From positions 1-64,000 of the forward strand of contig JADKBZ010000005.1 in the NCBI GenBank assembly GCA_016714815.1: DNA of 64,000 nucleotides. The letters run 5' to 3'. The DNA is from Holophagales bacterium (GTDB taxonomy: Bacteria > Acidobacteriota > Thermoanaerobaculia > UBA5066). Of this stretch, positions 8,457-17,070 are shown one piece after another. Under the pieces are notes generated by a model. The model did not search any database. It saw nothing but the letters and a program-made list of their open reading frames with translations, and was not told the DNA's origin. How positions within the stretch are numbered: position 1 is the first letter of the stretch; the number at the start of each line of letters is the position of its first letter. Position numbers and translations under genes: made by a program.

Positions 8457-8555
8457 GTTCACGGGCGAAGTCTAAACAAGAAAGGGGCGCATGGCGAGAA
8501 GGAGCCTGGCCCCGCCTCACGGGGTCGGGAGCCGTGCGCGCCGGGACGCCTCGCG

Positions 8556-9182
8556 TCAGGGCTTTGGAATCCGGATCCGGCTGATCATCAGCGAGCCCGA
8601 GATCGCGAAGACGAGGACGAGGGGGTGGAGGTGGAAGCCGCCCAGCTCGACGACCCCGAACCAGAGGTCCTTGCCCACCGCGCCCGACTTCGCCGCGACC
8701 GCCAGGAGGAGGACGAGGAGGAAGGAGGTGGGGATCGGCGTCCCCTCGAAGTACTTCACCTTGCCCGTTCCCTCGGAGAGGGCCTCGGCGGTGACGTTGT
8801 AGCGGGCGAGGCGCGAGACGCCGCAGGCGACGAAACAGGCGAGGACGACGCGGTCGAAAAGCCCCTGCATGCCGCAGCCGTACGCGAGGATGGCGGGGGC
8901 GACGCCGAAGGAGATGACGTCGGCGAGCGAGTCGAGCTCCTGGCCCAGCGGCGACGACTTCTGCCGCCAGCGGGCGATGCGGCCGTCGAGGACGTCGAAG
9001 ACGAGCCCGGCGAAGACGAGCGCCGCCGCGAAGTAGACGTGCGTCACGTCCTTCGTCTCGAGGTAGGTCATGGTGGAGAAGAGAGCCCCGACGCCGCAGA
9101 CGGCGTTGCCGAGCGTGAACCAGTCGGCGAGGTGGAACTCCCGGATCATCGCGAAGCGCTTGCGCGGCGTGCCAGTCGTCAT
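8556..9182 (-). CDS. pssA: CDP-diacylglycerol--serine O-phosphatidyltransferase
   Basis: This 208-residue integral membrane enzyme makes phosphatidylserine, the precursor of phosphatidylethanolamine, from CDP-diacylglycerol and L-serine. The CDP-alcohol phosphotransferase signature is complete: D-x2-D-G-x2-A-R-x8-G-x3-D-x3-D read from DVLDGRIARW and PLGQELDSLAD. Several hydrophobic segments follow (AAALVFAGLVFDVL, VVLACFVACGV, FLLVLLLAVAA, LVLVFAISGSLM). The ATG start at 9182 is preceded by GGAGGGAG. No psd decarboxylase gene is adjacent. Confidence 0.93.
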   Translation of the reverse strand: MTTGTPRKRFAMIREFHLADWFTLGNAVCGVGALFSTMTYLETKDVTHVYFAAALVFAGLVFDVLDGRIARWRQKSSPLGQELDSLADVISFGVAPAILAYGCGMQGLFDRVVLACFVACGVSRLARYNVTAEALSEGTGKVKYFEGTPIPTSFLLVLLLAVAAKSGAVGKDLWFGVVELGGFHLHPLVLVFAISGSLMISRIRIPKP

Positions 9183-9260
9183 CGGATCCAGCTCCCTCCG
9201 GCGGTCTGCTTGGGCAGGCGCTCGCAGGATACGGGATCCGGGTCAGTCCGGCGGAACCAC

Positions 9261-9294
9261 TCCACGCCCGCCTCGGCCCCGTGGCGGGCGTGGA
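9261..9294 (-). terminator. strong 12-bp hairpin downstream of the 9303-9734 gene
   Basis: A perfect 12-bp inverted repeat (TCCACGCCCGCC and its complement) with a 10-base loop lies just past the stop of the minus-strand membrane protein gene and before pssA. No T-run follows, so it may be a factor-dependent or GC-rich-type terminator. Confidence 0.55.
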
Positions 9295-9302
9295 GGCCCG
9301 GG

Positions 9303-9734
9303 TCAGGCTTCCAGGTGCAGGTCGACGATGGGCGGCGGGACGAGCTCCCGGATGAGAGGCGCGAAGAGCCCGATGAGGAAAAGGATGAGCCCTCCCCCGG
9401 CGGCGGCGGCGAGGCCGAGGAGGGTCGGGATCCTGGCGAGACGGACCCGTTCGTAGTTGTTCACCCGGGCGACGAGGTCGCCGGCGGCGACGGGCGCCTC
9501 GGTCGTCTTCTTCTTCAGGATGAGCCGCTCTTCGCCGACGACCTTCAGGAGCGGCTCGTCGGCGACGAAGAGCTCGACGCGGTCGGAGGCGGAGGCGAGG
9601 GGGGGCGAGAAGGCGGTGGCCGTCCAGTAGGCGTCGGCCGGCTGCTGCCAGAGGTGGAGGATTCCGTAGCAGGCGCCCGCGCAGGCGAGGAGGCCGATCA
9701 GGATGGCGAAGGAACGGAAGTGGTTGCGTTTCAC
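9303..9734 (-). CDS. membrane protein of unknown function
   Basis: This 143-residue protein has an N-terminal membrane anchor (FRSFAILIGLLACAGACYGI, residues ~6-25), a periplasmic beta-rich segment of about 70 residues with SDRVELFVADEPLLKVVGEE, and a second membrane helix near residues 105-127 (LLGLAAAAGGGLILFLIGLF). No family is recognised. It lies between pssA and the beta-barrel gene, in the same orientation, separated from the barrel gene by a 169-bp gap. Confidence 0.7.
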   Translation of the reverse strand: MKRNHFRSFAILIGLLACAGACYGILHLWQQPADAYWTATAFSPPLASASDRVELFVADEPLLKVVGEERLILKKKTTEAPVAAGDLVARVNNYERVRLARIPTLLGLAAAAGGGLILFLIGLFAPLIRELVPPPIVDLHLEA

Positions 9735-9903
9735 CGTGCACCTCCCGTGGTGCCCGGCTCGGCCGGTGGGAGGCCCGCTCGCCCGGGAGCCGTGGGGAGC
9801 CGGGGAGACCAGCGGCGACCGCGGCGGACGAGGTTGCCGGAGATGGCGGCGAAGGCTCCGGCGGCGCCTGGAATTGTAGACCTCCGCGGGCTCCCCGGAC
9901 GAC

Positions 9904-10656
9904 TCAGAACCGGATCGCCACGCCTCCGACCGCGTACGTGAACCAGGCGAAGCTGTAGACCTCGTCGTTGTCGGCGCCCCCTTCGAGGGTGCGCGCGCCG
10001 ACGAAGAGGTCGACCTTCGGCGAGACCTTCGCCTCGAGGCGGAGCGCGACGTCTTCGGCGCGGCCCTGGCTCGCGGCGGCGGCGTCGAAGTCGAGGTCGA
10101 GCGCGAGGGCGTCGGTCATCTGCCACTTCATGCCGCCGTAGATGAGGGGAACGACGCCGACGTTCGACTTCGTGCTCGAGAGGCCAGAGCCGGTCAGCTC
10201 GATCTTCGCGTCGCGCACTTTCGCGGTGAGGCCGGCGCGGAAGGAGACGGGGCCGGAGCTCTTGAAGCGGTAGACCCAGGAGAGGCGGTAGGAGTTGAAG
10301 ACGTAGGTGACGTCGAGGGGCTGACCGCCGGGGAAGGTGGTGCCGTTGAACTCGACCGGGGTGTCGGGCGTGAGGGAAGCGGTGGTCCGGAGGGGCGCGG
10401 CGAGGAGGCGAAGCGAGGTGCGCTTCGACACGTCGGCCCAGAGGGTGCCCCGGAAGGCGGCGAAGGGGCCGGTGGTGGCTTCGTCGAGGGCGATGCGGGT
10501 GCCGGTGGTGCCCGGGACGGCGAAGTCGTTGCGCAGCTGCCAGGCGGCGCCCCCCTCGAGCTCGAGCCGGAAGCCGTCCGCCGTGGCGGGGAGGGCGCCG
10601 CCGAGGGTGAGGGTGAGCAGGAACGCGGAGACGACGAGAGCGGTTTTTCGGTTCAC
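9904..10656 (-). CDS. outer-membrane beta-barrel protein
   Basis: The 250-residue precursor has a clear signal peptide (ALVVSAFLLTLTLGGALPATA). It then alternates amphipathic strands and ends in the C-terminal barrel signature TYAVGGVAIRF, with the final phenylalanine. Strand-rich text such as SYRLSWVYRFKSSG, VSFRAGLTAKVRDAKIEL and VALRLEAKVSPKVDLFVGAR fits an 8-12 strand OmpW/OmpA-like barrel. It follows four envelope genes in the same orientation with a 72-bp gap. Its substrate or role is not evident. Confidence 0.78.
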   Translation of the reverse strand: MNRKTALVVSAFLLTLTLGGALPATADGFRLELEGGAAWQLRNDFAVPGTTGTRIALDEATTGPFAAFRGTLWADVSKRTSLRLLAAPLRTTASLTPDTPVEFNGTTFPGGQPLDVTYVFNSYRLSWVYRFKSSGPVSFRAGLTAKVRDAKIELTGSGLSSTKSNVGVVPLIYGGMKWQMTDALALDLDFDAAAASQGRAEDVALRLEAKVSPKVDLFVGARTLEGGADNDEVYSFAWFTYAVGGVAIRF

Positions 10657-10728
10657 GCCCCGGATTCCGCCGGGCGGCCGGTTTCGGATTGCGATCCGAC
10701 CAGACCAGGGCGTTTCGCCACCTCCTCG

Positions 10729-11283
10729 TTACGGCAGGGGGACTCCCTTCAGGGCGAAGCGGTAGCGGCGGAGGTACCGCGGGTCGCCGGCCGTGGCCGC
10801 CGGGTCGCCTCCCGGCACGTAGAGCTCGATTTCTCCCGTGACCTCGCGGAGGGTCACGGCCTTTCGCGAGGCGAGCTTCAACGGAACCGGGAGGACGAGC
10901 GGCGCTTCGGGGTCGTCGCCCTTCAGCGGCTCGAGGGGGGCCGAGGCGGCGTTCTCGAGGACGAGGTTCGCGCCGAGGTCGTCGACGGCGGTGAGGACGA
11001 CGACGCGCGCCCGCTCCACCTCGCTCCGTTTTGCGCCGACGAGCTCGATGTCGATCTCGCACCGCGGGCTGGCCTCCGGGCCGCGCCCCCGCTCCTCGCG
11101 GATCCTCGCGAACTCCATCTTCAGGGGCGGCACGGGGAGCGGTGTCGGCGAGGGGACGGTCGTGGGGACGGGCGTGGGGGGCGCCACGAGCGAGCGGGCC
11201 TTCTCCGGAAGGCCGCAGCCGGCCGCGAGGAGGCCCGCGGCGACGAGGAGTGAGAGGGAGGGGGGGGCCGGAGCTCGCTTCAC
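10729..11283 (-). CDS. lipoprotein, paralogue B2 of a duplicated envelope gene pair
   Basis: This is a 184-residue lipoprotein with signal and lipobox (LLVAAGLLAAGCGLPEK) and a Thr/Pro linker (PTPVPTTVPSPTPLPVPP). Its beta-rich domain contains ARVVVLTAVDDLGANLV and EVTGEIELYVPGGDP, and it ends RYRFALKGVPLP. It aligns along its length with the lipoprotein at 11744-12694, which is longer by an inserted helical region. Its ATG overlaps the stop of the upstream gene by 4 bp. No known family is recognised. Confidence 0.72.
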   Translation of the reverse strand: MKRAPAPPSLSLLVAAGLLAAGCGLPEKARSLVAPPTPVPTTVPSPTPLPVPPLKMEFARIREERGRGPEASPRCEIDIELVGAKRSEVERARVVVLTAVDDLGANLVLENAASAPLEPLKGDDPEAPLVLPVPLKLASRKAVTLREVTGEIELYVPGGDPAATAGDPRYLRRYRFALKGVPLP

Positions 11284-11747
11284 GGAAGGGGAACCCCCTT
11301 CAGCTCGAACGGGACGGAGACGGTGGACTTCTTCGTCGGAACGGAACTCTTCGCGTCGCGCTTCGGCATCCAGAGGTCGACCGTCCCCGACACCGTCACC
11401 GTGGCGGCGCCGCGAGCCGGGCTCGAGAGGTGGATCCAGAGCCCCTCCCCCGAGGCGTTCTCCTCCCAGTTAGCCGGCCCCGGCTCGTCCGGGAGAAGGG
11501 AGCGCCCCGTGTCGTCGCTGGCCGCGGTGACGCGGAGGCGAAAGGCCTTCGCTTCCGCGAGTCCGTCGCCCTCGAGCTTCGGCATGAGGGTGAGCCGGCC
11601 GCTCGGGTCGTTGGAAGCGGAGAGCGCGCGCGAGTCGGCGACCGAGTCGACGACGATGCGGAACGTCTCCTCTGCGGCGAGAGGGGGCGCGAGGGCGCCG
11701 AGGGCGACGAGGAGGCACGCCGCCGCCGGGAGGAGGACGCTCCTCAC
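11280..11747 (-). CDS. periplasmic protein, paralogue A2 of a duplicated envelope gene pair
   Basis: The 155-residue precursor has a signal peptide (LPAAACLLVALGALAPPLAA) and a mature domain with FRLRVTAASDDTGRSLLPDE, LWIHLSSPARGAATVTVSG and the tail VSVPFELKGVPLP. It is a shortened homologue of the protein at 12721-13485, sharing the ATVTVSG-x-(V/I)-x-L-(W/Y)-(M/I)-P core and the final VPFELK-VPLP. It overlaps both neighbours by 4 bp, so the genes are translationally coupled. Confidence 0.72.
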   Translation of the reverse strand: MRSVLLPAAACLLVALGALAPPLAAEETFRIVVDSVADSRALSASNDPSGRLTLMPKLEGDGLAEAKAFRLRVTAASDDTGRSLLPDEPGPANWEENASGEGLWIHLSSPARGAATVTVSGTVDLWMPKRDAKSSVPTKKSTVSVPFELKGVPLP

Positions 11748-12694
11748 GGCAGCGCGACGTCCTTCAACGTGAAGCTGTAGCGCTTGAGGGCTTTCGGGGT
11801 CAGGAGACGGACCTGGAGGCCCCAGTCGGGGCCCGGCGCCTCGCCCTGGGCGGAGACGACGACGAAGCCGGCCTGCTCGGCCCGGTTCGTGGCGTTGACG
11901 GCTCCCGCCGGGTCGACGAAGGCGAAGCTCTCGAGCCTCTTCTTCGGGTCGTTCACCTTCAGCACGACGTCTCCCGGGCTCGGCGAGAAGAAGGCCTCGA
12001 TGGCGTACTCCGCGGCCTGCTTCGTCATCTCCGCGTCGAGGCCCGCCTTCTTTCCTTCCGCGACGGCCTTCTCGCCGGCGGCCTTCTTCGCCGCCTCGAG
12101 CTCGGCGGGCGAGACCATCGCGATCTCGACCTCGCTGGCCCGCAGGACCGCGCTCTCGAGCGGCTTGCCGGCCTCGCCGAGGAACTTCTTGAACGTGACG
12201 AGGGCGTCGGGGTCGGTTTCCGGGGAGTAGAGCTCGAGGTCGCCCGAGATCTCGACGATCGACTTCGCCTTGCGCGGCGCGACCTTCAGGTGAAGGGGGA
12301 TGAAGACGGCCGCGTCGGCCTCTCCGCCGACGGTGGGCTCGAGGCCCGCCCCGGCGGCGTCGTCGGGGACGAGGTTCGTGCCGAGGTCGTCGACCGCCTT
12401 CCGGAGGACGACGCGGGCGGCCACCACGTCGCCCCGCTTCACGTCGGGGATCTCGACGTCGACCTGGGTCCCGGCGATCTCGCTGTCGCCTCTCACCCTG
12501 TTGTCGAAGAGCTGGAAGAAGTCGACCTTGATCTCGGGGGCCGGCGGCGCGGCGGTCGGGACCGGGGTGGGCGTGGGGCCGTAGCGGGAGCGGATGAGGC
12601 CGACCATCTTCTCGGGCAGCTTGCAGCCGGTGGCCAGGGACGTCCCGAGGGCCAGGAGGAGGACGGTCGCGGTCCGGAGCGGGCTTCTCTTCAT
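11744..12694 (-). CDS. lipoprotein, paralogue B1 of a duplicated envelope gene pair
   Basis: The 316-residue lipoprotein uses the ATG at 12694 (MKRSPLRTATVLLLALG), with the lipobox near SLATGCKLPEK, a GPTPTPVPTAAPPAPE linker and a beta domain (ARVVLRKAVDDLGTNLVPDD, VEISGDLELYSPETDPD). A helical, Ala/Lys-rich insertion follows (AELEAAKKAAGEKAVAEG), then a second beta domain ending in RYSFTLKDVALP. The LPEK after the lipid cysteine is identical in B2. The gene starts 26 bp after the stop of A1 and overlaps A2 by 4 bp. Function unknown. Confidence 0.72.
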   Translation of the reverse strand: MKRSPLRTATVLLLALGTSLATGCKLPEKMVGLIRSRYGPTPTPVPTAAPPAPEIKVDFFQLFDNRVRGDSEIAGTQVDVEIPDVKRGDVVAARVVLRKAVDDLGTNLVPDDAAGAGLEPTVGGEADAAVFIPLHLKVAPRKAKSIVEISGDLELYSPETDPDALVTFKKFLGEAGKPLESAVLRASEVEIAMVSPAELEAAKKAAGEKAVAEGKKAGLDAEMTKQAAEYAIEAFFSPSPGDVVLKVNDPKKRLESFAFVDPAGAVNATNRAEQAGFVVVSAQGEAPGPDWGLQVRLLTPKALKRYSFTLKDVALP

Positions 12695-12720
12695 GGCGAC
12701 GTTTCCTTCGCGAGCCGGCG

Positions 12721-13485
12721 TCACGGCAGGGGGACGTCCTTCAGCTCGAACGGAACGGTCAGGACCGACTTCTCGGTCTGGAGACGGAAGACGATCGCGG
12801 CGCCCTTCGGGATCGGCTCGGAGAAGGCGATCTCGATGACCTTCTCCTCGCCGGACGACCCCGTGCTCGACGAGGCCTGCTCGAGCTCGGTGCCGTCGGG
12901 CCTGAGGACCCGCACGCCGCGGACCCTCGCCATCTGGTCCGCAAGGCCGTAGAGGACGATCGTCGATTCGGACAGCTGGTCGCGGGAGGCGAGGTACACG
13001 TCGATCTTCGCGTCCTTGAGCCCGCTGGAAACGAACGCCCTACCGGGCCGGGCGAGCGCGTCCGGCACCTTGACGTCGGCGTCCGGGTCGCGCCCGGGGA
13101 TGTAGAGGGCGATCGAGCCGGTGACGGTGACCGTCGAGGCGCCGCGCTCGGGGTTGCGAAGGCGGATCCAGAGATTCGGGCTCACGTTCATCGTTTCCCA
13201 GGCGGTCGTCCAGGGCTGCTCCATCAACGGCTTCCCCGTTTCGTCCCGGGCGGACGTGACGGTGAGCTGGAAGCCCTTCGCCGCCTCGACCTCCTTGCCT
13301 TCCCAGGACGGGAAGATCAGGAGCTCGCCGGTCGGATCGCCCGAGGCCGGACGGTGGCGACCGTCCTTGATCTTGCCCACCGTCAGGCGGGCGTCCGCCT
13401 GGGCGTCCACCGGGAGCGAGGGAACCGCCAGCGCGAGCAGGGCAACCGCCGTGACCGTGCGGTGAAGGGTTCCGAGTGGGTTCAT
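12721..13485 (-). CDS. periplasmic protein, paralogue A1 of a duplicated envelope gene pair
   Basis: The 254-residue precursor starts at ATG 13485, with signal peptide VTAVALLALAVPSLPVDAQA. The beta-rich domain holds FQLTVTSARDETGKPLM, LWIRLRNPERGASTVTVTG and IALYIPGRDPDADVKVP. A second region contains DAKIDVYLASRDQLSES, then the family ending LTVPFELKDVPLP. It leads the operon A1-B1-A2-B2-barrel. The promoter should lie in the 85 bp before the divergent GNAT gene. No match to a known family is recognised. Confidence 0.72.
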   Translation of the reverse strand: MNPLGTLHRTVTAVALLALAVPSLPVDAQADARLTVGKIKDGRHRPASGDPTGELLIFPSWEGKEVEAAKGFQLTVTSARDETGKPLMEQPWTTAWETMNVSPNLWIRLRNPERGASTVTVTGSIALYIPGRDPDADVKVPDALARPGRAFVSSGLKDAKIDVYLASRDQLSESTIVLYGLADQMARVRGVRVLRPDGTELEQASSSTGSSGEEKVIEIAFSEPIPKGAAIVFRLQTEKSVLTVPFELKDVPLP

Positions 13486-13570
13486 CGCCACCTCGCAGAG
13501 CGTTTCGACGAAGTCTACGCCGCGGGTACTGCGGATTGCGGCACGCGGCGCTCCCGCGCAAACTGGCCGG

Positions 13571-14023
13571 ATGGACCCGATCGAGATCGGCGAGGCGACG
13601 ACGGAAGAACGGGAGTGGTGCGCGCGGCTCATGGCCGCGAGCGAACCGTGGATCACCCTGCGGCGCGGGTACGAGGCCCTCCTCCCCGGCGCGCTCGACC
13701 CGGAGTACGTCGTCCTCGTGGCGCGGCGGGGCGGCGCGGCGTGCGGGTTCATCCGGATCCACCCACGGGGCGTGGCCGGCTCGCCGTACGTGGCGAGCGT
13801 CGCCGTGACGGAGGCGGAGCGGGGGCGCGGCGTCGGGACGGCGCTCCTCGACGCGACGGAGGCGCGCTACCCGAAGGCGCGGTACGTCTTCCTCTGCGTG
13901 TCGTCGTTCAACGCCGGCGCCCGCGCGCTCTACGAGCGGCACGGGTACCGGCTCGTCGGCGAGCTGCCCGACTACGTCGTCGACGGGCACGCGGAGCTGC
14001 TGATGGGAAAGAGGCTGGCGTGA
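13571..14023 (+). CDS. GNAT family N-acetyltransferase
   Basis: This 150-residue single GNAT domain has the acetyl-CoA pyrophosphate-binding loop visible in motif A as VAVTEAERGRGVGTALLDA (R-G-x-G-V-G-T). Motif B is near VSSFNAGARALYERHGYR, and the ALYERHGY signature is standard for small-molecule and RimI-like acetyltransferases. The acceptor is unknown. It is transcribed divergently from the envelope operon. Confidence 0.9.
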   Translation: MDPIEIGEATTEEREWCARLMAASEPWITLRRGYEALLPGALDPEYVVLVARRGGAACGFIRIHPRGVAGSPYVASVAVTEAERGRGVGTALLDATEARYPKARYVFLCVSSFNAGARALYERHGYRLVGELPDYVVDGHAELLMGKRLA

Positions 14024-14078
14024 ACCCCTGACGCCTCGTCGGCGCGGGCGCCGGCTGTGGTCGCGAGGCCCCTCGCCG

Positions 14079-15500
14079 CTATTTCACCGTTCCGAAGAGC
14101 TCGAGCTGCGGACGGACCTCCTTCGCGTCGCCGACGACGACGACGGTCTGGGTGCTCGAGAGGAAGTGCCTGCGCCCCGCGGCCTGGACCCGTTCCGCCG
14201 TGACGGCGTTCACCTTCGGCACGAACTCGGCGAGCGCCTCGGGCGGGAGGCCGTTGACCCAGTTGCGCGCGAGGGTCGCCGCGACGGTGCCCGCGACCTG
14301 GTTGCGGAGGAGGTAGAGCCCCCCCTGGTAGCGCTTCGCGTCGGCGAGCTCCCCGGCGGTCGGCTTCGTCGCCGCCATCCGGTCGAGCTCGTAGAAGACC
14401 TCGAGGAGCGTCGCCGCCGTCACCTCGTTGCGGACGTCGGCCTGCATCTCGAGGAGGCTCCCGGCGCTTCGCGTCGTGAAGCTGCCCGAGGGGGAATAGG
14501 TGTAGCCCTTCTCCTCGCGGATGTTCTTGACGAGACGGCTGCCGAAGGCGTCGGCGTAGATGGTGTTCGCGACGAGGACGTCGTACCAGTCCGCATCCGA
14601 GACCTTCGGGCCGGGACGTCCGGAGACGATCGTCGACTGGACGGAGCCGGGGCGGTCGACGAGGAGGATCTCCCGGCCGCGGGGGCCGGGCGACGGGGGC
14701 GCGGCCGGAACCGGAGCCCCTTCCCCCTTCCAGGCCCCGAACGCGCGGGCAATCGCGGCCTTCGTGACGGCCTCGTCGTCGTCGCCGGCGACGACGAGGA
14801 GCGCCTGGTCGGGACGGAAGCGGCGCGCGTGCTCCCTGCGGAGGAGCTCCGGCGTCGTCTTCCCGATCGTCTCGCGGCTCGCCGAGACGACGTGGTACGG
14901 GTGGTTCCCGTAGACGGCCGTCGCGAACGCCTTTGAAGCGAGGTAGTCGGGCGTCGCCTCCTGCGCTTCCAGCTCGTGCAGGGCGTTCTCCTTCGCGAGC
15001 TCGACCTCGGCGGCCGGGAAGGCGGGGGCGAGGGCGACCGCGGCGATGAGGTCGAGGAGCCGGGCTGTGCCGCTTCCGAGGGCGTTGGCCCGAAGGTAGA
15101 ACGCGTCGGAGCGGGCGGAGACGTCCAGGTCGCCGCCGAGCGTCTGGAGCTCCTCCGCGAGCTGGCGCGACGTCTTCTTCGCCGTCCCCTCCTCGAGGGT
15201 CGCGGCCAGGAGATCGGAGAGCCCTTCCATTCCGGCCGGGTCGGCCACGCCGCCGCCGCGGACGACGAGGACGGCCGAGACTTTCGGGAACGCCGGGCGC
15301 TTCACGAGCCAGACGGTGAGGCCGTTGGGGAGCGTCGATTTCGCGATCGAGGGCACGGGGAGCGGCTTGTCGGCTCCGAACGCCGGGAGATCCTTCGGGA
15401 GCGGGGGCGGCTCGGCGGCGAGGGCAGCGGGCGCGACGAGGGCCGTGGTCGCGGCGAGGAGGCTGGCGAGGGCGAGTGCGGAGGCGTTCGAGATCTTCAC
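14079..15500 (-). CDS. M16 family peptidase-like subunit lacking the zinc motif
   Basis: The 473-residue secreted protein (signal peptide SALALASLLAATTALVAPAA) has the two-domain M16 layout: NGLTVWLVKRPAFPKVSAVL, then GMEGLSDLLAATLEEG where the catalytic HxxEH should be, and the LVNTIYADAFGSRLVKNIRE-type C-terminal half (residues ~290-440). The H and E zinc ligands are replaced (LSDLL), so this is probably the non-catalytic partner of the active M16 protein encoded 10 bp upstream, as in mitochondrial-processing-peptidase-like heterodimers. The start is GTG at 15500. Confidence 0.88.
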   Translation of the reverse strand: MKISNASALALASLLAATTALVAPAALAAEPPPLPKDLPAFGADKPLPVPSIAKSTLPNGLTVWLVKRPAFPKVSAVLVVRGGGVADPAGMEGLSDLLAATLEEGTAKKTSRQLAEELQTLGGDLDVSARSDAFYLRANALGSGTARLLDLIAAVALAPAFPAAEVELAKENALHELEAQEATPDYLASKAFATAVYGNHPYHVVSASRETIGKTTPELLRREHARRFRPDQALLVVAGDDDEAVTKAAIARAFGAWKGEGAPVPAAPPSPGPRGREILLVDRPGSVQSTIVSGRPGPKVSDADWYDVLVANTIYADAFGSRLVKNIREEKGYTYSPSGSFTTRSAGSLLEMQADVRNEVTAATLLEVFYELDRMAATKPTAGELADAKRYQGGLYLLRNQVAGTVAATLARNWVNGLPPEALAEFVPKVNAVTAERVQAAGRRHFLSSTQTVVVVGDAKEVRPQLELFGTVK

Positions 15501-15510
15501 GGCGTCGTCC

Positions 15511-16947
15511 TCACTTCCCCGCCGCCCCGGGCGCGGCGGGCGTCTCGGCGGCCGGCGTTCGCGGCGCGGGGCGCCTGTCGACGACGGTGCGGTTCGCGGC
15601 GGTCAGGTACGTGGAGGCCACCCGCGCCAGGTCGGCGCTCGTCACGGCGGCGATCCGGCCGGGGAGGTCGTTGACGCTCGACGGGTCGCCCGTGAAGAGC
15701 TGCGCGAGGCAGAGGGCCGTCGCGCGGTCGAGGGGCATCTCCAGCTGGCCGTAGAGGTCGGAGACCATTTTCGTCTTCGTCCGCTCGAGCTCCGCGGCGC
15801 CGACCTTCCCCTTCGCGACCGCGGCGATCTCCGCGTCGATCGCGGCGACGACCTCCTTCGCGGTGGTGTCGGGCTTGTAGAGGCCGAAGAGGGTGAGGAG
15901 CGTCGGTCCGTCGTACGAGTAGGCGTCGTCGAGCGGCCAGTTGAGCCCTCCTTCGATGCCGAGGAGGAGCTCCTTCCCCTTGACGAGCCCCTGGTAGAGG
16001 CGCGATGCCTCCCCCCCGGCGAGAAGATTCCCCAGGACGGCGGCGGGGATGTCGTCCTTCGTGCCGCGGGCGGGCATCTTCCAGCCGACCGCGACGGCCG
16101 GGACGTTCGCGAGGGCGTCGGTCTGCGAGAGGGTCCGCTCCTTCGTGTTCGCCTTCTCGCTCACGTCGGGCTTCGGGGGGGTCGGGCGAGCCGGGAGAGC
16201 GCCGAAGTACTTCTCGACCCTGGCGAAGGCCTCGTCGGCGGAGATGTCGCCCACGATCGCGAGCACCGCGTTGTTCGGGCCGTAGTAGCTCTCGAAGAAG
16301 CCCTTCACGTCGGCGACCCTGGCGGCGTCGAGGTCGGCGAAGGATCCGTAGCCGTCGTGGGCGTTCTCCCACCGGTCGAAGGCCGTCCCGGCGACGTCGG
16401 TCCAGAAGAAGAGGCCGTAGGGCTTGTTCTGTACGTTGACCCGGATCTCCTCCTTGACGACCTCCTGCTGGTTCGCGAGGTTCTTCTCGGAGAAGTCGAG
16501 CGCTTTCATCCGGTCGGCCTCGAGCCAGAGGATCGGCTCGAGCGCCGAGATGGGCGCGCTCGCGATGTAGTTCGTGTAGTCGTAGCGGGTCGACCCGTTG
16601 TTGACCCCGCCGCCCCCCTCGATGACCCTGTCGTACGTCCCCTTCGGGGCGTTCGGGGTCCCCTGGAACATCATGTGCTCGAAGAGGTGGGCGAAGCCGG
16701 TTCGCCCCTTCGGCTCGAGGCGGAACCCGATCCGGTAGGCGATGCAGAGGCCGAAGGTCGGGGTGGAGTGGTCTTCCGAGACGACGACGGTGAGGCCGTT
16801 GGGGAGGGTCCTCACGGCCGTCGGAATGCGCCACCCGCTCTCCTTCGGCGCCGCGGCGGCGGGAAGGGCGAGGGCGGCGGCGAGGACCGGGAAGAGGGCC
16901 AGGGCGACGGCAGTGGCCCGGAGGGAGCGCCGGAAACGGGATCTCAT
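15511..16947 (-). CDS. M16 family zinc metallopeptidase (catalytic)
   Basis: The 478-residue exported enzyme has a signal peptide (ATAVALALFPVLAAALALPA), then TLPNGLTVVVSEDHSTPTF, the inverted zinc motif HLFEHMMFQGT (HxxEH) and a downstream glutamate in NQQEVVKEEIRVN. The C-terminal non-catalytic half is present (NLLAGGEASRLYQGLVKGKE). It cleaves peptides or protein fragments in the periplasm. The ATG is preceded by AAGGAGG, an ideal ribosome-binding site. The C-terminus is Pro/Ala-rich. It forms an operon with the following inactive M16 gene. Confidence 0.93.
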   Translation of the reverse strand: MRSRFRRSLRATAVALALFPVLAAALALPAAAAPKESGWRIPTAVRTLPNGLTVVVSEDHSTPTFGLCIAYRIGFRLEPKGRTGFAHLFEHMMFQGTPNAPKGTYDRVIEGGGGVNNGSTRYDYTNYIASAPISALEPILWLEADRMKALDFSEKNLANQQEVVKEEIRVNVQNKPYGLFFWTDVAGTAFDRWENAHDGYGSFADLDAARVADVKGFFESYYGPNNAVLAIVGDISADEAFARVEKYFGALPARPTPPKPDVSEKANTKERTLSQTDALANVPAVAVGWKMPARGTKDDIPAAVLGNLLAGGEASRLYQGLVKGKELLLGIEGGLNWPLDDAYSYDGPTLLTLFGLYKPDTTAKEVVAAIDAEIAAVAKGKVGAAELERTKTKMVSDLYGQLEMPLDRATALCLAQLFTGDPSSVNDLPGRIAAVTSADLARVASTYLTAANRTVVDRRPAPRTPAAETPAAPGAAGK

Positions 16948-17070
16948 CGTTCCTCCTTGCAGGGGTAAGGCACGGTAGACGACTACGAGTCCCGCGGGGC
17001 GTAGGTTTCCGGGCGCGGGCGCGACCGCCGGAAAGAGGAAGCGCCGAGCGGTAGACTCGGGGCCGCAACA

